Source: Bacteroidaceae bacterium
GTDB taxonomy: Bacteria > Bacteroidota > Bacteroidia > Bacteroidales > Bacteroidaceae
Direction: 5' to 3'
Length of the DNA stretch: 45,447 bases
NCBI GenBank assembly: GCA_017517605.1
Contig: JAFWYQ010000007.1
Coordinates: 1 to 45,447 of the forward strand
Shown here in pieces: positions 16,545 to 25,576 of the stretch. A program made the position numbers and the translations under genes. Under the pieces are notes generated by a model. The model was not told the origin of the DNA, made no database searches, and saw only the letters and a program-made list of their open reading frames with translations. The number at the start of each line of letters is the position of its first letter. Position 1 is the first letter of the stretch.

Positions 16545-18275
16545 TTAGTCAATTACTATTTCTTCTGCATCTCCATGCGGCTTAAAGATGATGGCATCCA
16601 GACGGATGGTCTTCGTATACTTACCACGCATAAAGTCTGTACTCTTTACGTCGCTACCCATTGTCAATGTCACCTGCGAATCTTCATTGGTCAATCCCCA
16701 TGTACATGTAGGAATCACCACATTGCTCTTCAACAAAATGGTATCATGTACATCAGATTGAATTTCCAATTTCTTACCCAAATCCAATGAGTCTACAGTC
16801 ACACCATCCTGTGCCAGCCATTTCAATTTGAAAGAGGCCTGAAGCGGCTTACGCTGCTTGTCGGTAGCACTCGTATCTGCCGCCAAAACAGAAGTCATTA
16901 CTACATAAATATCATAAGGCATATTGGACAATACATCAGGAACATAGAATGTGGCCGATGTGTTTGCACCCGACTTGATTGCAGAAATCTCGATAAAAGA
17001 GTTACCTGACACCTTGTTGTAGTAAGGATTACCCGGACGTACAGCTACGGTAGTAGTACGTGTCTTGGGGTCTTTTAAAACAGCTTTCGAACCATCAATA
17101 TAAGCCAATGACGGACGATCCTCACCTTCGGTCAGAATCATTTGGTTGAAGGTTTGCGATTTGTCGATACTCCATGTGTTGGGTTTCAACAGTTTACCAT
17201 TACTACAGGGAATTTCGTTTACATCATAGAATACACCACCCGGTTCAAACGGTTTGTCGTACTGATAATAGTAAGTATCATAGTTACCATACAGGACGTA
17301 ACGGCTACTATAATGCATGGCATTAGTTGATTTCACTGAATCGTTACGAGTCTTTTCAGGATTAACCGTTTCGCTGAACACCGTACCACGAATAATAGCA
17401 AGACCCGTATACAGTTTAATCAACGAGTCGCGCTTGGACACTTTATCGTCGTAGTTAAAGTAGGTAACATACTCCTCTTCCATGGCATTCCACATATCGT
17501 CCGTAGGAACTATCATCCAATAAGTGGAGTCCTCGTTATTGATATCTCCCACATAATCGAACAGGATATTCTGCAAACGGGTCACAGAATCCAGATAGAC
17601 AGTCTGACCGTTCTCAATACCTCCGGCCACACTCTGTTCCGGAATGAATTTGTATTCGTTGTAGAAATCGAAGAATTCAGCAAGTTTACTCAACTCATCC
17701 ACCTTCTCCAATTGTTCGAGCACGTTGGGCAAATAGTCCAACTGTCCATCAACAGTATACAATATTCCGTTTGCGTGAGGCTGCTGACTATCGAAAGACT
17801 GTTCACCGATTGTATTATTGGTCAACGCCAAATACTTTCCATTCATCATTACGATAGTGTCATTATAAACTGCCGTCTCAGGAGTTGAATGATTGTACAA
17901 CGCAATATGATTCATCACAAACTCCTTGATGGCTCTGTTCTCTTTCTCCTTACGACCTCTCTCCTTGTCCTGGTCATAAATGTCCCTTTGGGCTTTAGCC
18001 TGCTCCGCGGAGAGACTTTCGTTAGTGGGGGCAAACACGGTAAATACCTGAGAGCTGGCCAATACCTTGTCGTAACCACAGTACTCCAACACTGACTTGA
18101 AGTTACTAAAGTTTGCGTCGGTAGAGATAGTCTGCCACAACGACACACCATTTCCCTGCTGCTGCACCTTGTAATGCTCATCCCATTCGTCTGAACAAGC
18201 ATTGAAGGCAAGGGCGGCTAATGCCAGCCCTAATACCTTTGTATATTTCATGTTATATTTCATACGTTTATTCAT
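16545..18275 (-). CDS. fasciclin (FAS1) lipoprotein with C-terminal beta-sandwich
   Basis: 576 residues from the ATG at 18275. ATGs at 18263 and 18251 are also in frame, and the last gives the most typical lipoprotein signal (MKYTKVLGLALAALAFNAC). The acceptor Cys is followed by SDEWDEHY, rich in acidic residues. A first FAS1 domain (about 45-205) has VFTVFAPTNES and a later FVMNHIAL segment. A second (about 210-330) contains YWMIVPTDDMW. The C-terminal third is a predicted beta-sandwich ending in IRLDAIIFKPHG. FAS1 domains mediate adhesion or protein/glycan contacts. Lying directly before a susC gene (14 nt), it probably acts as a surface accessory of pair 2. Confidence 0.82.
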   Translation of the reverse strand: MNKRMKYNMKYTKVLGLALAALAFNACSDEWDEHYKVQQQGNGVSLWQTISTDANFSNFKSVLEYCGYDKVLASSQVFTVFAPTNESLSAEQAKAQRDIYDQDKERGRKEKENRAIKEFVMNHIALYNHSTPETAVYNDTIVMMNGKYLALTNNTIGEQSFDSQQPHANGILYTVDGQLDYLPNVLEQLEKVDELSKLAEFFDFYNEYKFIPEQSVAGGIENGQTVYLDSVTRLQNILFDYVGDINNEDSTYWMIVPTDDMWNAMEEEYVTYFNYDDKVSKRDSLIKLYTGLAIIRGTVFSETVNPEKTRNDSVKSTNAMHYSSRYVLYGNYDTYYYQYDKPFEPGGVFYDVNEIPCSNGKLLKPNTWSIDKSQTFNQMILTEGEDRPSLAYIDGSKAVLKDPKTRTTTVAVRPGNPYYNKVSGNSFIEISAIKSGANTSATFYVPDVLSNMPYDIYVVMTSVLAADTSATDKQRKPLQASFKLKWLAQDGVTVDSLDLGKKLEIQSDVHDTILLKSNVVIPTCTWGLTNEDSQVTLTMGSDVKSTDFMRGKYTKTIRLDAIIFKPHGDAEEIVID

Positions 18276-18338
18276 TTATCGTTGATATGTTAAAGATTCA
18301 TCAGGATTTCACCTTACTTAACTTCTCAACGGTTTATA

Positions 18339-20408
18339 TTAAAGATCGTCTTCAATGGCACCTTCGTCACCTACACCATACACGCTCTTGGGAACAAGTT
18401 CGATATAGTCCAACATGAACTCGTTGTTGTTACCGGTCTTGCTCTTCGAAGCACAACGGATACGCAAATAGTGGTCTCTTTTGTTGTCAATATAAACCTG
18501 GCACAAAATACGGCGAGGAGTCTCAGCCAACGTCTCAAACTTAGCCTTGGAAGTGGCATAATAAGCACCTGCCGGACCACGATAATAACCTTTGTTCTTC
18601 AAAGCCTTCTGGTCCTCGGCCTTTTCCTCTTTGGTCATTTCGTCATAAGAGACCTCGGTGAAATCAGTACCCATGATTGACTCGTGGCTCAACGATCTGC
18701 GCATATCCAAAGGAATACCTTGAGGAATACTATCGAAATAAACCTGAGCGATACCACGGGTTGATGTCACAGAATATCCAAGGCGAACCTGCCATTCACC
18801 TGAATAGGGAACTGGGGGCAAACGGAATTGAAAGTCGTAATCACCGAAGAGGTTCATCTCGTCACCGCAAAATACATAATATGAAATATGAGGACGACGA
18901 TACAAGAATTTACAGTTACCTCTGAAAGTCACACCGTCCAAATAACCCGCAGGGAAATAATAGTTACGGCCATTCTTGAAAGCGTCATCAGCCACAGCGT
19001 CATTGTCATTCTTCATCGGGTCACCGTTCAAACGGATGTCGTGGGTCATCAATTCGGGGAAGATGGTAGAGAAGTCCATACGGATACGCATATTCTGCAC
19101 CTTGTCGCGCACATCAGGTGTAAAAGCAACAATGTCATCTACATAGAAGTAACGTCCGTTAGGAGCATCCTGTATGTACTCGTCCTCTACTGTGGGCGAG
19201 ATAAGTGCGCCTTCGAATTGATACTCAGACTCAGCACCTTCGTGACGACGGTTGGCATAACGTTGGTTCATGATTCCATTATTGCCTTTGTATGCCTGCA
19301 CAGTTAACTGCTCGAACTTGATCATAGTTCCTTCCAACAGGGTCTGATACCAATCGACAGGGTTCACTTTCTCAACTCGGATACCCAATGCCCCCTGGAT
19401 GTCACCTTCGTGGAATTCCTTGATGGTAATGTAGTCCCATCCCTTCACGTCGCGGTTCAGGATACAATATCTGACAAACATGTTCAACGGGTGTTTTGGA
19501 TTCTCATATTCTTCTTTATCATAAGCATCCAAAAGTTGTGTGAGCACCTCATTGTCATCTTTATAGGTCTGGCTATAGAGTTCCTTGGCCTTTTCCGCCA
19601 ATTGAGGAATAGATTCAATGCCATACTTCTCCTTAAGAATGGAGTCGGGAGTAATGAACAACGTAAAGCCGAACTTCTTCTCATCGGGCACAGTGGCAAC
19701 CTCATTATGCATATCACTCTTATAGTAATAACGTTCGTAATCCAAACTATTGTAATCCGGATCCTTCAGCTGCTGCAAGGTTTCATCCACACCTGTCAAC
19801 TTCAACGCATCGTAAAAGAGTTTCACTTTATCATTCTTCTTGATAATCTCAATGATACTTGCATTGGAGTTTTCAAGCACCATGTTGATAGGATGTACAA
19901 TACCATTCTCGACTGAGTCGTCTTCCAAACCGAAATAGATGTGTGCAGCACGGTTCAAAATCACCACCGCATTGCTATCTTCATCCAATCCGTGTGTAAT
20001 CTGGATATAACGACGATTCATGTTGGCCGTATGCAATGTACCGTCAATCATTTCGACAGTAGAGTACATATTGCTAACCAAGTGGGTACGTGCAATGGTA
20101 TCGCACTCAGCATCCGTCAACGAATCGATGGACAATTCATTTTTTTCCTTCAAATAGGTCTTGAAAGCTTCGTTGTCGGGCAAGAAGCAAGTATAGTGTC
20201 CGTAAGTGGAAAGCAAGTCCATCAATCCTGCACGCTCAACCACCGTGGCAAAATCGCTATACTGGGGACGCGAAGTGATGTAATCACTCATCATTTCACC
20301 TGTAAAGGTGTAGTAATTATCCGTGTTCAAGTTATCATCGCAGGCAATAAAACCCACCGAGCAAACGATACCGAACAATATATTTCTGAATAATTTCATA
20401 ACGTTCAT
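18339..20408 (-). CDS. fasciclin (FAS1) lipoprotein with C-terminal jelly-roll-like domain
   Basis: A 689-residue predicted lipoprotein: signal peptide to GFIAC-DDN, with acidic residues just after the Cys. The first FAS1 domain (about 40-180) contains YTCFLPDNEAF and a TIARTHLVSNMYST segment. The second (about 185-385) contains FTLFITPDSILKEKYG. From about 430 to 680 the sequence looks like a galactose-binding-type beta-sandwich (VTFRGNCKF, YDFQFRLPPVPYSGEWQVRLGY, ending FMLDYIELVPKS). A similar LD-hydrophobic-P ending is seen in the next gene's product. An alternative ATG lies at 20399. It follows the SusD gene of pair 1 by 18 nt, the position where classic polysaccharide loci place surface glycan-binding proteins. 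Function inferred only from that context. Confidence 0.82.
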   Translation of the reverse strand: MNVMKLFRNILFGIVCSVGFIACDDNLNTDNYYTFTGEMMSDYITSRPQYSDFATVVERAGLMDLLSTYGHYTCFLPDNEAFKTYLKEKNELSIDSLTDAECDTIARTHLVSNMYSTVEMIDGTLHTANMNRRYIQITHGLDEDSNAVVILNRAAHIYFGLEDDSVENGIVHPINMVLENSNASIIEIIKKNDKVKLFYDALKLTGVDETLQQLKDPDYNSLDYERYYYKSDMHNEVATVPDEKKFGFTLFITPDSILKEKYGIESIPQLAEKAKELYSQTYKDDNEVLTQLLDAYDKEEYENPKHPLNMFVRYCILNRDVKGWDYITIKEFHEGDIQGALGIRVEKVNPVDWYQTLLEGTMIKFEQLTVQAYKGNNGIMNQRYANRRHEGAESEYQFEGALISPTVEDEYIQDAPNGRYFYVDDIVAFTPDVRDKVQNMRIRMDFSTIFPELMTHDIRLNGDPMKNDNDAVADDAFKNGRNYYFPAGYLDGVTFRGNCKFLYRRPHISYYVFCGDEMNLFGDYDFQFRLPPVPYSGEWQVRLGYSVTSTRGIAQVYFDSIPQGIPLDMRRSLSHESIMGTDFTEVSYDEMTKEEKAEDQKALKNKGYYRGPAGAYYATSKAKFETLAETPRRILCQVYIDNKRDHYLRIRCASKSKTGNNNEFMLDYIELVPKSVYGVGDEGAIEDDL

Positions 20409-20426
20409 GTATTTAGTTTGTTACAA

Positions 20427-22148
20427 TCAATAATTCTTTTCGTAGCTTTCGTTATCACCGGCACCATATATCGGATTCTGCTTCAAGTTCTTGTTTACTT
20501 TCAGTTCATCCTCATGAATCGGCCAAAAGATAGCATCCATCTTGAGTAGCTTGTTCTGGATGATAGAAGTGTTGGAAGTGTATTTCTTCAACACGCTCTT
20601 CAACAAGGTGCTTGTACTGTTGGTACGCATGGCATCGCGTACAAGGTCGAACCAACGCTTTCCTTCGAACATCAATTCACGCTGACGCTCAAGCAATACC
20701 AATTCGGTCATCTGCATCTTGGTTGTGTAATCACTATAAAGCAATGTATCCTTCAGGATTGTCTGGCATACGGAACGCTTATTCACCACATTCACCAACG
20801 TGAAAGCCTGTTTTCTGAGTTCCTCATTGGCAGTTGCCACAGATGCATCACTGGCATCTGACATCTGTTGTACCAAAGCCTCGGCCTTCAACAACATAAT
20901 ATCGGTCAAACGGTACAGGATGAAGTTACATTTGTTTTTACCTTGTGCATAAAGGCTTGAGCCACTATTCTTAATATTATCCGTATTCGATGCATCAATG
21001 ATGGCACTTTCTGTCAAGCACTTCTGTACCGACGGTCCGCTGTAATCGATATTCTCATAGAAGCGCGCATCGTATTTATTCTTGAACACCTTGAATTCCT
21101 TGGAACTGACATCTTCGGTAATAAAGGTAGCAGGCTTTACATAACCTGTTCCTTGAGAACTTCCATACATTGACTCGAATACTCCATTGGAAGGCATATT
21201 TTCGTTCAACTTGTCAAAAGTCAATTCAAAGATACCCTCACGGCTGTTTCCATCGCCAAAAATTGCAGTATAAGCTTCGCCGAATTCTTTAGTACCACCG
21301 CTTGAAGCAGAAGGAATCAATGGATAACCCATCAAATATTCCTTAACCTCTACCTTAGTTCCTGTTGCTTTCTTGATACGGTCTTCCTCCTGTTGTTTCT
21401 TGGAGTCGATTACCAAGTCGGCATAACGGATACAGTTGGCATAGTCCTTTTTCCACAAATACATCTCGCAAAGCATTGCATAGATAGCCTCCTGGGTAAT
21501 ACGTCCAGTCTGGTAGTTTTCCTTGTCCTCGGGATATTTCACCACAGCATCGCCCTTGATGGCCTCAAGATCGTTTATCAAGCTGTCCAACACATCGTAG
21601 AACGGAGTAGCTGGCAAGGCAAACTCCTGGTCGTCATCGGTATAGGCTACAGTAGAATAAGGTACATCACGGAATGTACGGATCAAATAGAAGTAGCACA
21701 GGTCTCTCAAAGCAGACATCTCGGCAATGGTAGCCTTCAATTCTCCTTCAGAAAAGCTGAGGTCACGCTCGGCTACCATCGGAGCAAACTTGATGACAGT
21801 ATTGCATCGGTTAATCACGGCATAGAGAGGATCCCAAGTTGTATAACCATTGGATTCGCGCAGGTTTTCCTGCATGATATTGTCCAAATCCTTGTTATTT
21901 TCAATATTCGTACCGAAAGTGACATTGTCGCTACGGAATTCACCCCAAATCAACATGCGTGACAAAACATCATCGTCCTGCATACGGGCATAACATCCGG
22001 CTACCATGGCATCCACGTCGGCTTTCTCGTTCCAGAAGTTCTCGAAAAGAACCTCATTCTGCGGCTCAATTTCCAGGAAGTCGCCACATGACGAAAGACT
22101 TCCCATCATACCGGTCGCAAGAAGCAAACTATATATTATCTTTTTCAT
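20427..22148 (-). CDS. SusD/RagB-family surface lipoprotein (pair 1)
   Basis: A 573-residue SusD-like lipoprotein. The signal peptide ends SLSSC-GDFLE. The N-terminal region has the canonical FLEIEPQNEV and NRCNTVIKFAP segments. The C-terminal signature is LLERQRELMFEGKRWFDLVR (about 496-515), and the protein ends WPIHEDELKVNKNLKQNPIYG, a classic SusD finish. It should form the substrate-binding lid of the SusC encoded just upstream (65 nt). That gap carries short GTGAAGAGTGAAG-like repeats (22182-22210). Substrate unknown, as no enzyme gene accompanies the pair. Confidence 0.94.
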   Translation of the reverse strand: MKKIIYSLLLATGMMGSLSSCGDFLEIEPQNEVLFENFWNEKADVDAMVAGCYARMQDDDVLSRMLIWGEFRSDNVTFGTNIENNKDLDNIMQENLRESNGYTTWDPLYAVINRCNTVIKFAPMVAERDLSFSEGELKATIAEMSALRDLCYFYLIRTFRDVPYSTVAYTDDDQEFALPATPFYDVLDSLINDLEAIKGDAVVKYPEDKENYQTGRITQEAIYAMLCEMYLWKKDYANCIRYADLVIDSKKQQEEDRIKKATGTKVEVKEYLMGYPLIPSASSGGTKEFGEAYTAIFGDGNSREGIFELTFDKLNENMPSNGVFESMYGSSQGTGYVKPATFITEDVSSKEFKVFKNKYDARFYENIDYSGPSVQKCLTESAIIDASNTDNIKNSGSSLYAQGKNKCNFILYRLTDIMLLKAEALVQQMSDASDASVATANEELRKQAFTLVNVVNKRSVCQTILKDTLLYSDYTTKMQMTELVLLERQRELMFEGKRWFDLVRDAMRTNSTSTLLKSVLKKYTSNTSIIQNKLLKMDAIFWPIHEDELKVNKNLKQNPIYGAGDNESYEKNY

Positions 22149-22181
22149 TTGATTTATGATTTGTAGAGGATGATTTTAATT

Positions 22182-22210
22182 CTTCACTCCTCACGCTTCA
22201 CTCTTCACTT
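22182..22210. repeat. short TTCACTC direct repeats between susC and susD (pair 1)
   Basis: Four near-copies of TTCACT(C/T) or a close variant lie in 29 nt within the 65-nt susC-susD gap, the longest intergenic spacer in the cluster. No function is evident. Confidence 0.45.
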
Positions 22211-22213
22211 TAT

Positions 22214-25200
22214 TTAGAAGTCCACTGTCAAGCCAAACGTATACGAACGTGAACGCGGTGTCTGTGCATTGTCGACAGCAGGACCTTCGCCGCATGAGAT
22301 ATCGGGGTCAACACCGGTATATTTGGTCAACACGAACAAGTTATTGGCACTGGCATAGAGGCTGATTCTCTTCAATCCACTCCATGTCAGATAACGCTTG
22401 GGCAAATCGTAGTTCAACTGCAGATAGCTCATACGCAAGTAACTACCATCTTCAACGAAACGATCGCTTACAAGTGTATTGTAGTTGGTGTTACCATGCA
22501 TGGCACGCGGAATAGAGGTTACGTCGCCCTCCTTACGCCAACGGTAGTTCACAGCCTGGCTCTGGTTGTTGTTACCAGTCATGGCTTCAGCATCGAGACG
22601 AGCCATGTTCAAGATGTCATATCCTACACGGTATACAAACTGGCTGTTCAATCTCCAACGGTCGTAAGTGAATGAGAAACCGAAACCACCGGTCAACTTA
22701 GGCAATGAGTTACCCAAGTAAACGATATCGAGGGCATTGATATTACCATCGTGGTTGATGTCTTCATAAATAGCATCACCACCCATGAACTTGTAGTTCT
22801 TACCTGTACCTTCGTTGGTATAGTTGTACATCATGCGAACGGGCTTGCCTTCTGCATCATATACTACGTCACCATTGGCATTCTTCACAATCGGAGCTGT
22901 TTTACCCGCAGCGAGGAACTCTTGACGCTCTTCAGGAGTCATGTCACGGAATGTTTCGTAATTGTACTGGTAAACACCCTTGCTGCGGAAACCATAGATA
23001 GAACCGAAGGAGTTGTTCACCTGCACACGCTGCAATACGGTACGGTTTTCAAAGTCGTAATCGGGATTTTTGTTTTCAAGTACGAACTCGTCCATTTCAA
23101 GGATAGTATTGCGGTTGTTACCGAAGTTCACATTCATATCCATGTGGAACTTACCAGACTGAACCAAGCGGTTGGTGCTGATATGGAACTCCCAACCTTC
23201 GTTCTTCATCTTACCAGTGTTCTTATAAGGAACATCGGTAAAACCTGCATTGGAAGGAATACGGTATCCAGGCATCAGCATATCGTCAGTAATCTTTTGA
23301 TATCCCTCAACAGTCAACTTCAAACGGTCATCGAAGAATCCGAAGTCCATACCCAAGTTGTAACTTGTAATCTTCTCCCAACGAAGGTCAGAAAGGCGGA
23401 TGTTCAACGGCTTCATGGATGACATATCCAAATAGCGGTCGCCTGAGCCATACTTAGAGGTAAAGAGGTAGTCCTGACCGGGCTGGCTACCGTTGCGGCC
23501 CCAGCTGGGACGTACTGACAACATTGACAACCACTCGCGGGTAGGCTCCATAAACGGCTCATCGATAACGTTCCAACGGAAAGAAAGTGAAGGGAAGTAA
23601 CCCCAACGGTTGCTGGCTCCGAACTTGGTAGTACCATCCATACGCAATGAGAAGTCAACAACATAGCGCGACTTGTAGGCATAGTGTGCGGAGAACGAAT
23701 AGTACATAGAACGTGATTCGTTGTTATTCGAACTCATGCTGGTAATCAAACCACCGGCATCGGGGCTGGCCACACCACCCGAAGGAAGACCCTTACCTGA
23801 AGTGGACTGGCTGCTGGAGTTACCTGTATTCAACTCGAAACGGGCAAGGAACATGGCAGAATGGTCCTTATTCTCGAAAGAAGGAATCAATGTCAACTGA
23901 TGCTTGGTATTGAAAGACACACTCTTCGAACTGCTGGTAGAAGAGGTGTTCACACCGTTACCTGAGTTCCATGAAATGGTTGTCAGTTCGGCAGGATAGA
24001 ACTTGTCACTGTACTGGTTGAAGATGTTCATATACACATTACCGCGATAATCCAAACGCCAAGTGTCATCAGTAAGACCTAACAAACGATAATTGAGAAC
24101 CAACTCAGGAGACATATCATACGTCTTGTTGTGGTTCTTGGCCAAATGTGCACTGGCCACAGGGTTCACGTAACCACGCTGGTCATCGCGGAACACGTCG
24201 TTACCACTTTGCAACATGGTGTAGTAAGCTGAAGTATTCTTACCCGTCACAGGATCCTGCTCATAGATGCTCATATTAGGCATCTTCTTCTGGGCAATAT
24301 CCAACAACGCATCGCTATTCTGTTGATTTTTGGTATAAGTCAACGAGAAGTTGGTAGAAACACGGATACGCTGGCTGATGTCGTAGTCCAAAGCAACACG
24401 GGTTGTGAAACGGTCGAGCTGCTGCTTAATCATGGTACCTGTTTCCTTATCATAACCCGCACTGATACGGAAGGCGGTCTTTTCACCACCACCGGAAATG
24501 TTGACATTATGATTCTGACGGAGACCCCACTGGGTTACAGCATCACGCCAATCGGTATTATTGTTATACTGTTCGTATTCCGAGAAAGTCGGGTCGTAGT
24601 TCAACTCGCGAATGTCACTGGCTGCATCGTCCTGCTCGGGGTTGAAGTAAGCCTCCTTCAACAACATGGTATAGTCGTCACCACTCAACAGGTTGTATCC
24701 CTCAGGCTGATAGGTTGAAGTCAACTTCAATGAATAGCTCAAACGGGGTTTACCCTTGATACCACGCTTGGTGGTCAACTCGATAACACCGGCACCACCC
24801 TGGCTACCATAAACGGCAGCTGCTGCAGCATCCTTCAACACGGTGATAGAGGCAATGTCCTCAGGATTGATGTTCAACAACTCGGCAAAGCGCTCGTTGT
24901 TGGCCGATGCAAGGTCGAATGTACTGAGGTCCACGTTACGCACATTACCATCCAATACAATCAACGGGTTGGCATTGGTCAATGTAGACAAAGAAGCGGC
25001 TCCACGCAAACGCATGGTAGAACCTGATCCCAAGTCACCAGAGTTGGCAATAATGTCGAGACCTGCAATACGTCCCTGCAATGCTTCGTCCACAGAGGTG
25101 ATACCCAATCCCTCGAACTCGGTCATATCCAATGTCTGGGTAGAAATAGAAAGTTCGCGTTCTGGGATAGGCAGGTTATTACCACCCAACTTTCTCTGAG

Positions 25201-25558
25201 CCTTCACTTCCACGGTTTCCAACACCATATCCGAAACCATTACAATGTTGTAAACTTCCTTGTTGATGGGCACAACCTGTGGTTTCATACCCACATACTG
25301 AAACTTCAACTGATTCTTTTTAGAGTCACGGATTCTCATGTTGAAGTTACCATTCATATCGGTCACGGTACTCTCGATAATACGTCCGTTTGCATCAACC
25401 TCGCACACAGCTACAGCCATCAACGGACCCATATCATCACTTACAGTTCCACTTACAGCTGTTATCTGAGCCATCGCAGCCGTGGTGAAGGACAGCAACA
25501 AAGCTGTCACAACGGCCAATCGGCGGAACATTCCTTTATTTACTATATAATGTTTCAT
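22214..25558 (-). CDS. SusC/RagA-family TonB-dependent transporter (pair 1)
   Basis: A 1114-residue TonB-dependent transporter. After a signal peptide (to AAMAQ), a carboxypeptidase-regulatory-like domain (about 35-110, VSGTVSDDMGPLMAVAVCEV) precedes the plug (about 130-265, with RIAGLDI, NPLIVLDGNVRNV and ITVLKDAAAAAVYGSQGGAGVIELTTKRG). The large barrel ends in YTFGLTVDF. No STN domain is seen. It begins 18 nt after the four-repeat fasciclin gene, preceded by a clear GGAGG (25567-25571) at 8-nt spacing, which is unusual here. It should import, with its SusD, a ligand captured at the surface, energised by TonB. Ligand unknown. Confidence 0.95.
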   Translation of the reverse strand: MKHYIVNKGMFRRLAVVTALLLSFTTAAMAQITAVSGTVSDDMGPLMAVAVCEVDANGRIIESTVTDMNGNFNMRIRDSKKNQLKFQYVGMKPQVVPINKEVYNIVMVSDMVLETVEVKAQRKLGGNNLPIPERELSISTQTLDMTEFEGLGITSVDEALQGRIAGLDIIANSGDLGSGSTMRLRGAASLSTLTNANPLIVLDGNVRNVDLSTFDLASANNERFAELLNINPEDIASITVLKDAAAAAVYGSQGGAGVIELTTKRGIKGKPRLSYSLKLTSTYQPEGYNLLSGDDYTMLLKEAYFNPEQDDAASDIRELNYDPTFSEYEQYNNNTDWRDAVTQWGLRQNHNVNISGGGEKTAFRISAGYDKETGTMIKQQLDRFTTRVALDYDISQRIRVSTNFSLTYTKNQQNSDALLDIAQKKMPNMSIYEQDPVTGKNTSAYYTMLQSGNDVFRDDQRGYVNPVASAHLAKNHNKTYDMSPELVLNYRLLGLTDDTWRLDYRGNVYMNIFNQYSDKFYPAELTTISWNSGNGVNTSSTSSSKSVSFNTKHQLTLIPSFENKDHSAMFLARFELNTGNSSSQSTSGKGLPSGGVASPDAGGLITSMSSNNNESRSMYYSFSAHYAYKSRYVVDFSLRMDGTTKFGASNRWGYFPSLSFRWNVIDEPFMEPTREWLSMLSVRPSWGRNGSQPGQDYLFTSKYGSGDRYLDMSSMKPLNIRLSDLRWEKITSYNLGMDFGFFDDRLKLTVEGYQKITDDMLMPGYRIPSNAGFTDVPYKNTGKMKNEGWEFHISTNRLVQSGKFHMDMNVNFGNNRNTILEMDEFVLENKNPDYDFENRTVLQRVQVNNSFGSIYGFRSKGVYQYNYETFRDMTPEERQEFLAAGKTAPIVKNANGDVVYDAEGKPVRMMYNYTNEGTGKNYKFMGGDAIYEDINHDGNINALDIVYLGNSLPKLTGGFGFSFTYDRWRLNSQFVYRVGYDILNMARLDAEAMTGNNNQSQAVNYRWRKEGDVTSIPRAMHGNTNYNTLVSDRFVEDGSYLRMSYLQLNYDLPKRYLTWSGLKRISLYASANNLFVLTKYTGVDPDISCGEGPAVDNAQTPRSRSYTFGLTVDF

Positions 25559-25566
25559 ATCTGAAT

Positions 25567-25571
25567 CCTCC
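25567..25571 (-). promoter_or_regulatory. strong Shine-Dalgarno for susC (pair 1)
   Basis: AAGGAGG with GGAGG 8 nt before the ATG at 25558. Most genes in the window lack such a site. Confidence 0.6.
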
Positions 25572-25576
25572 TTCTC

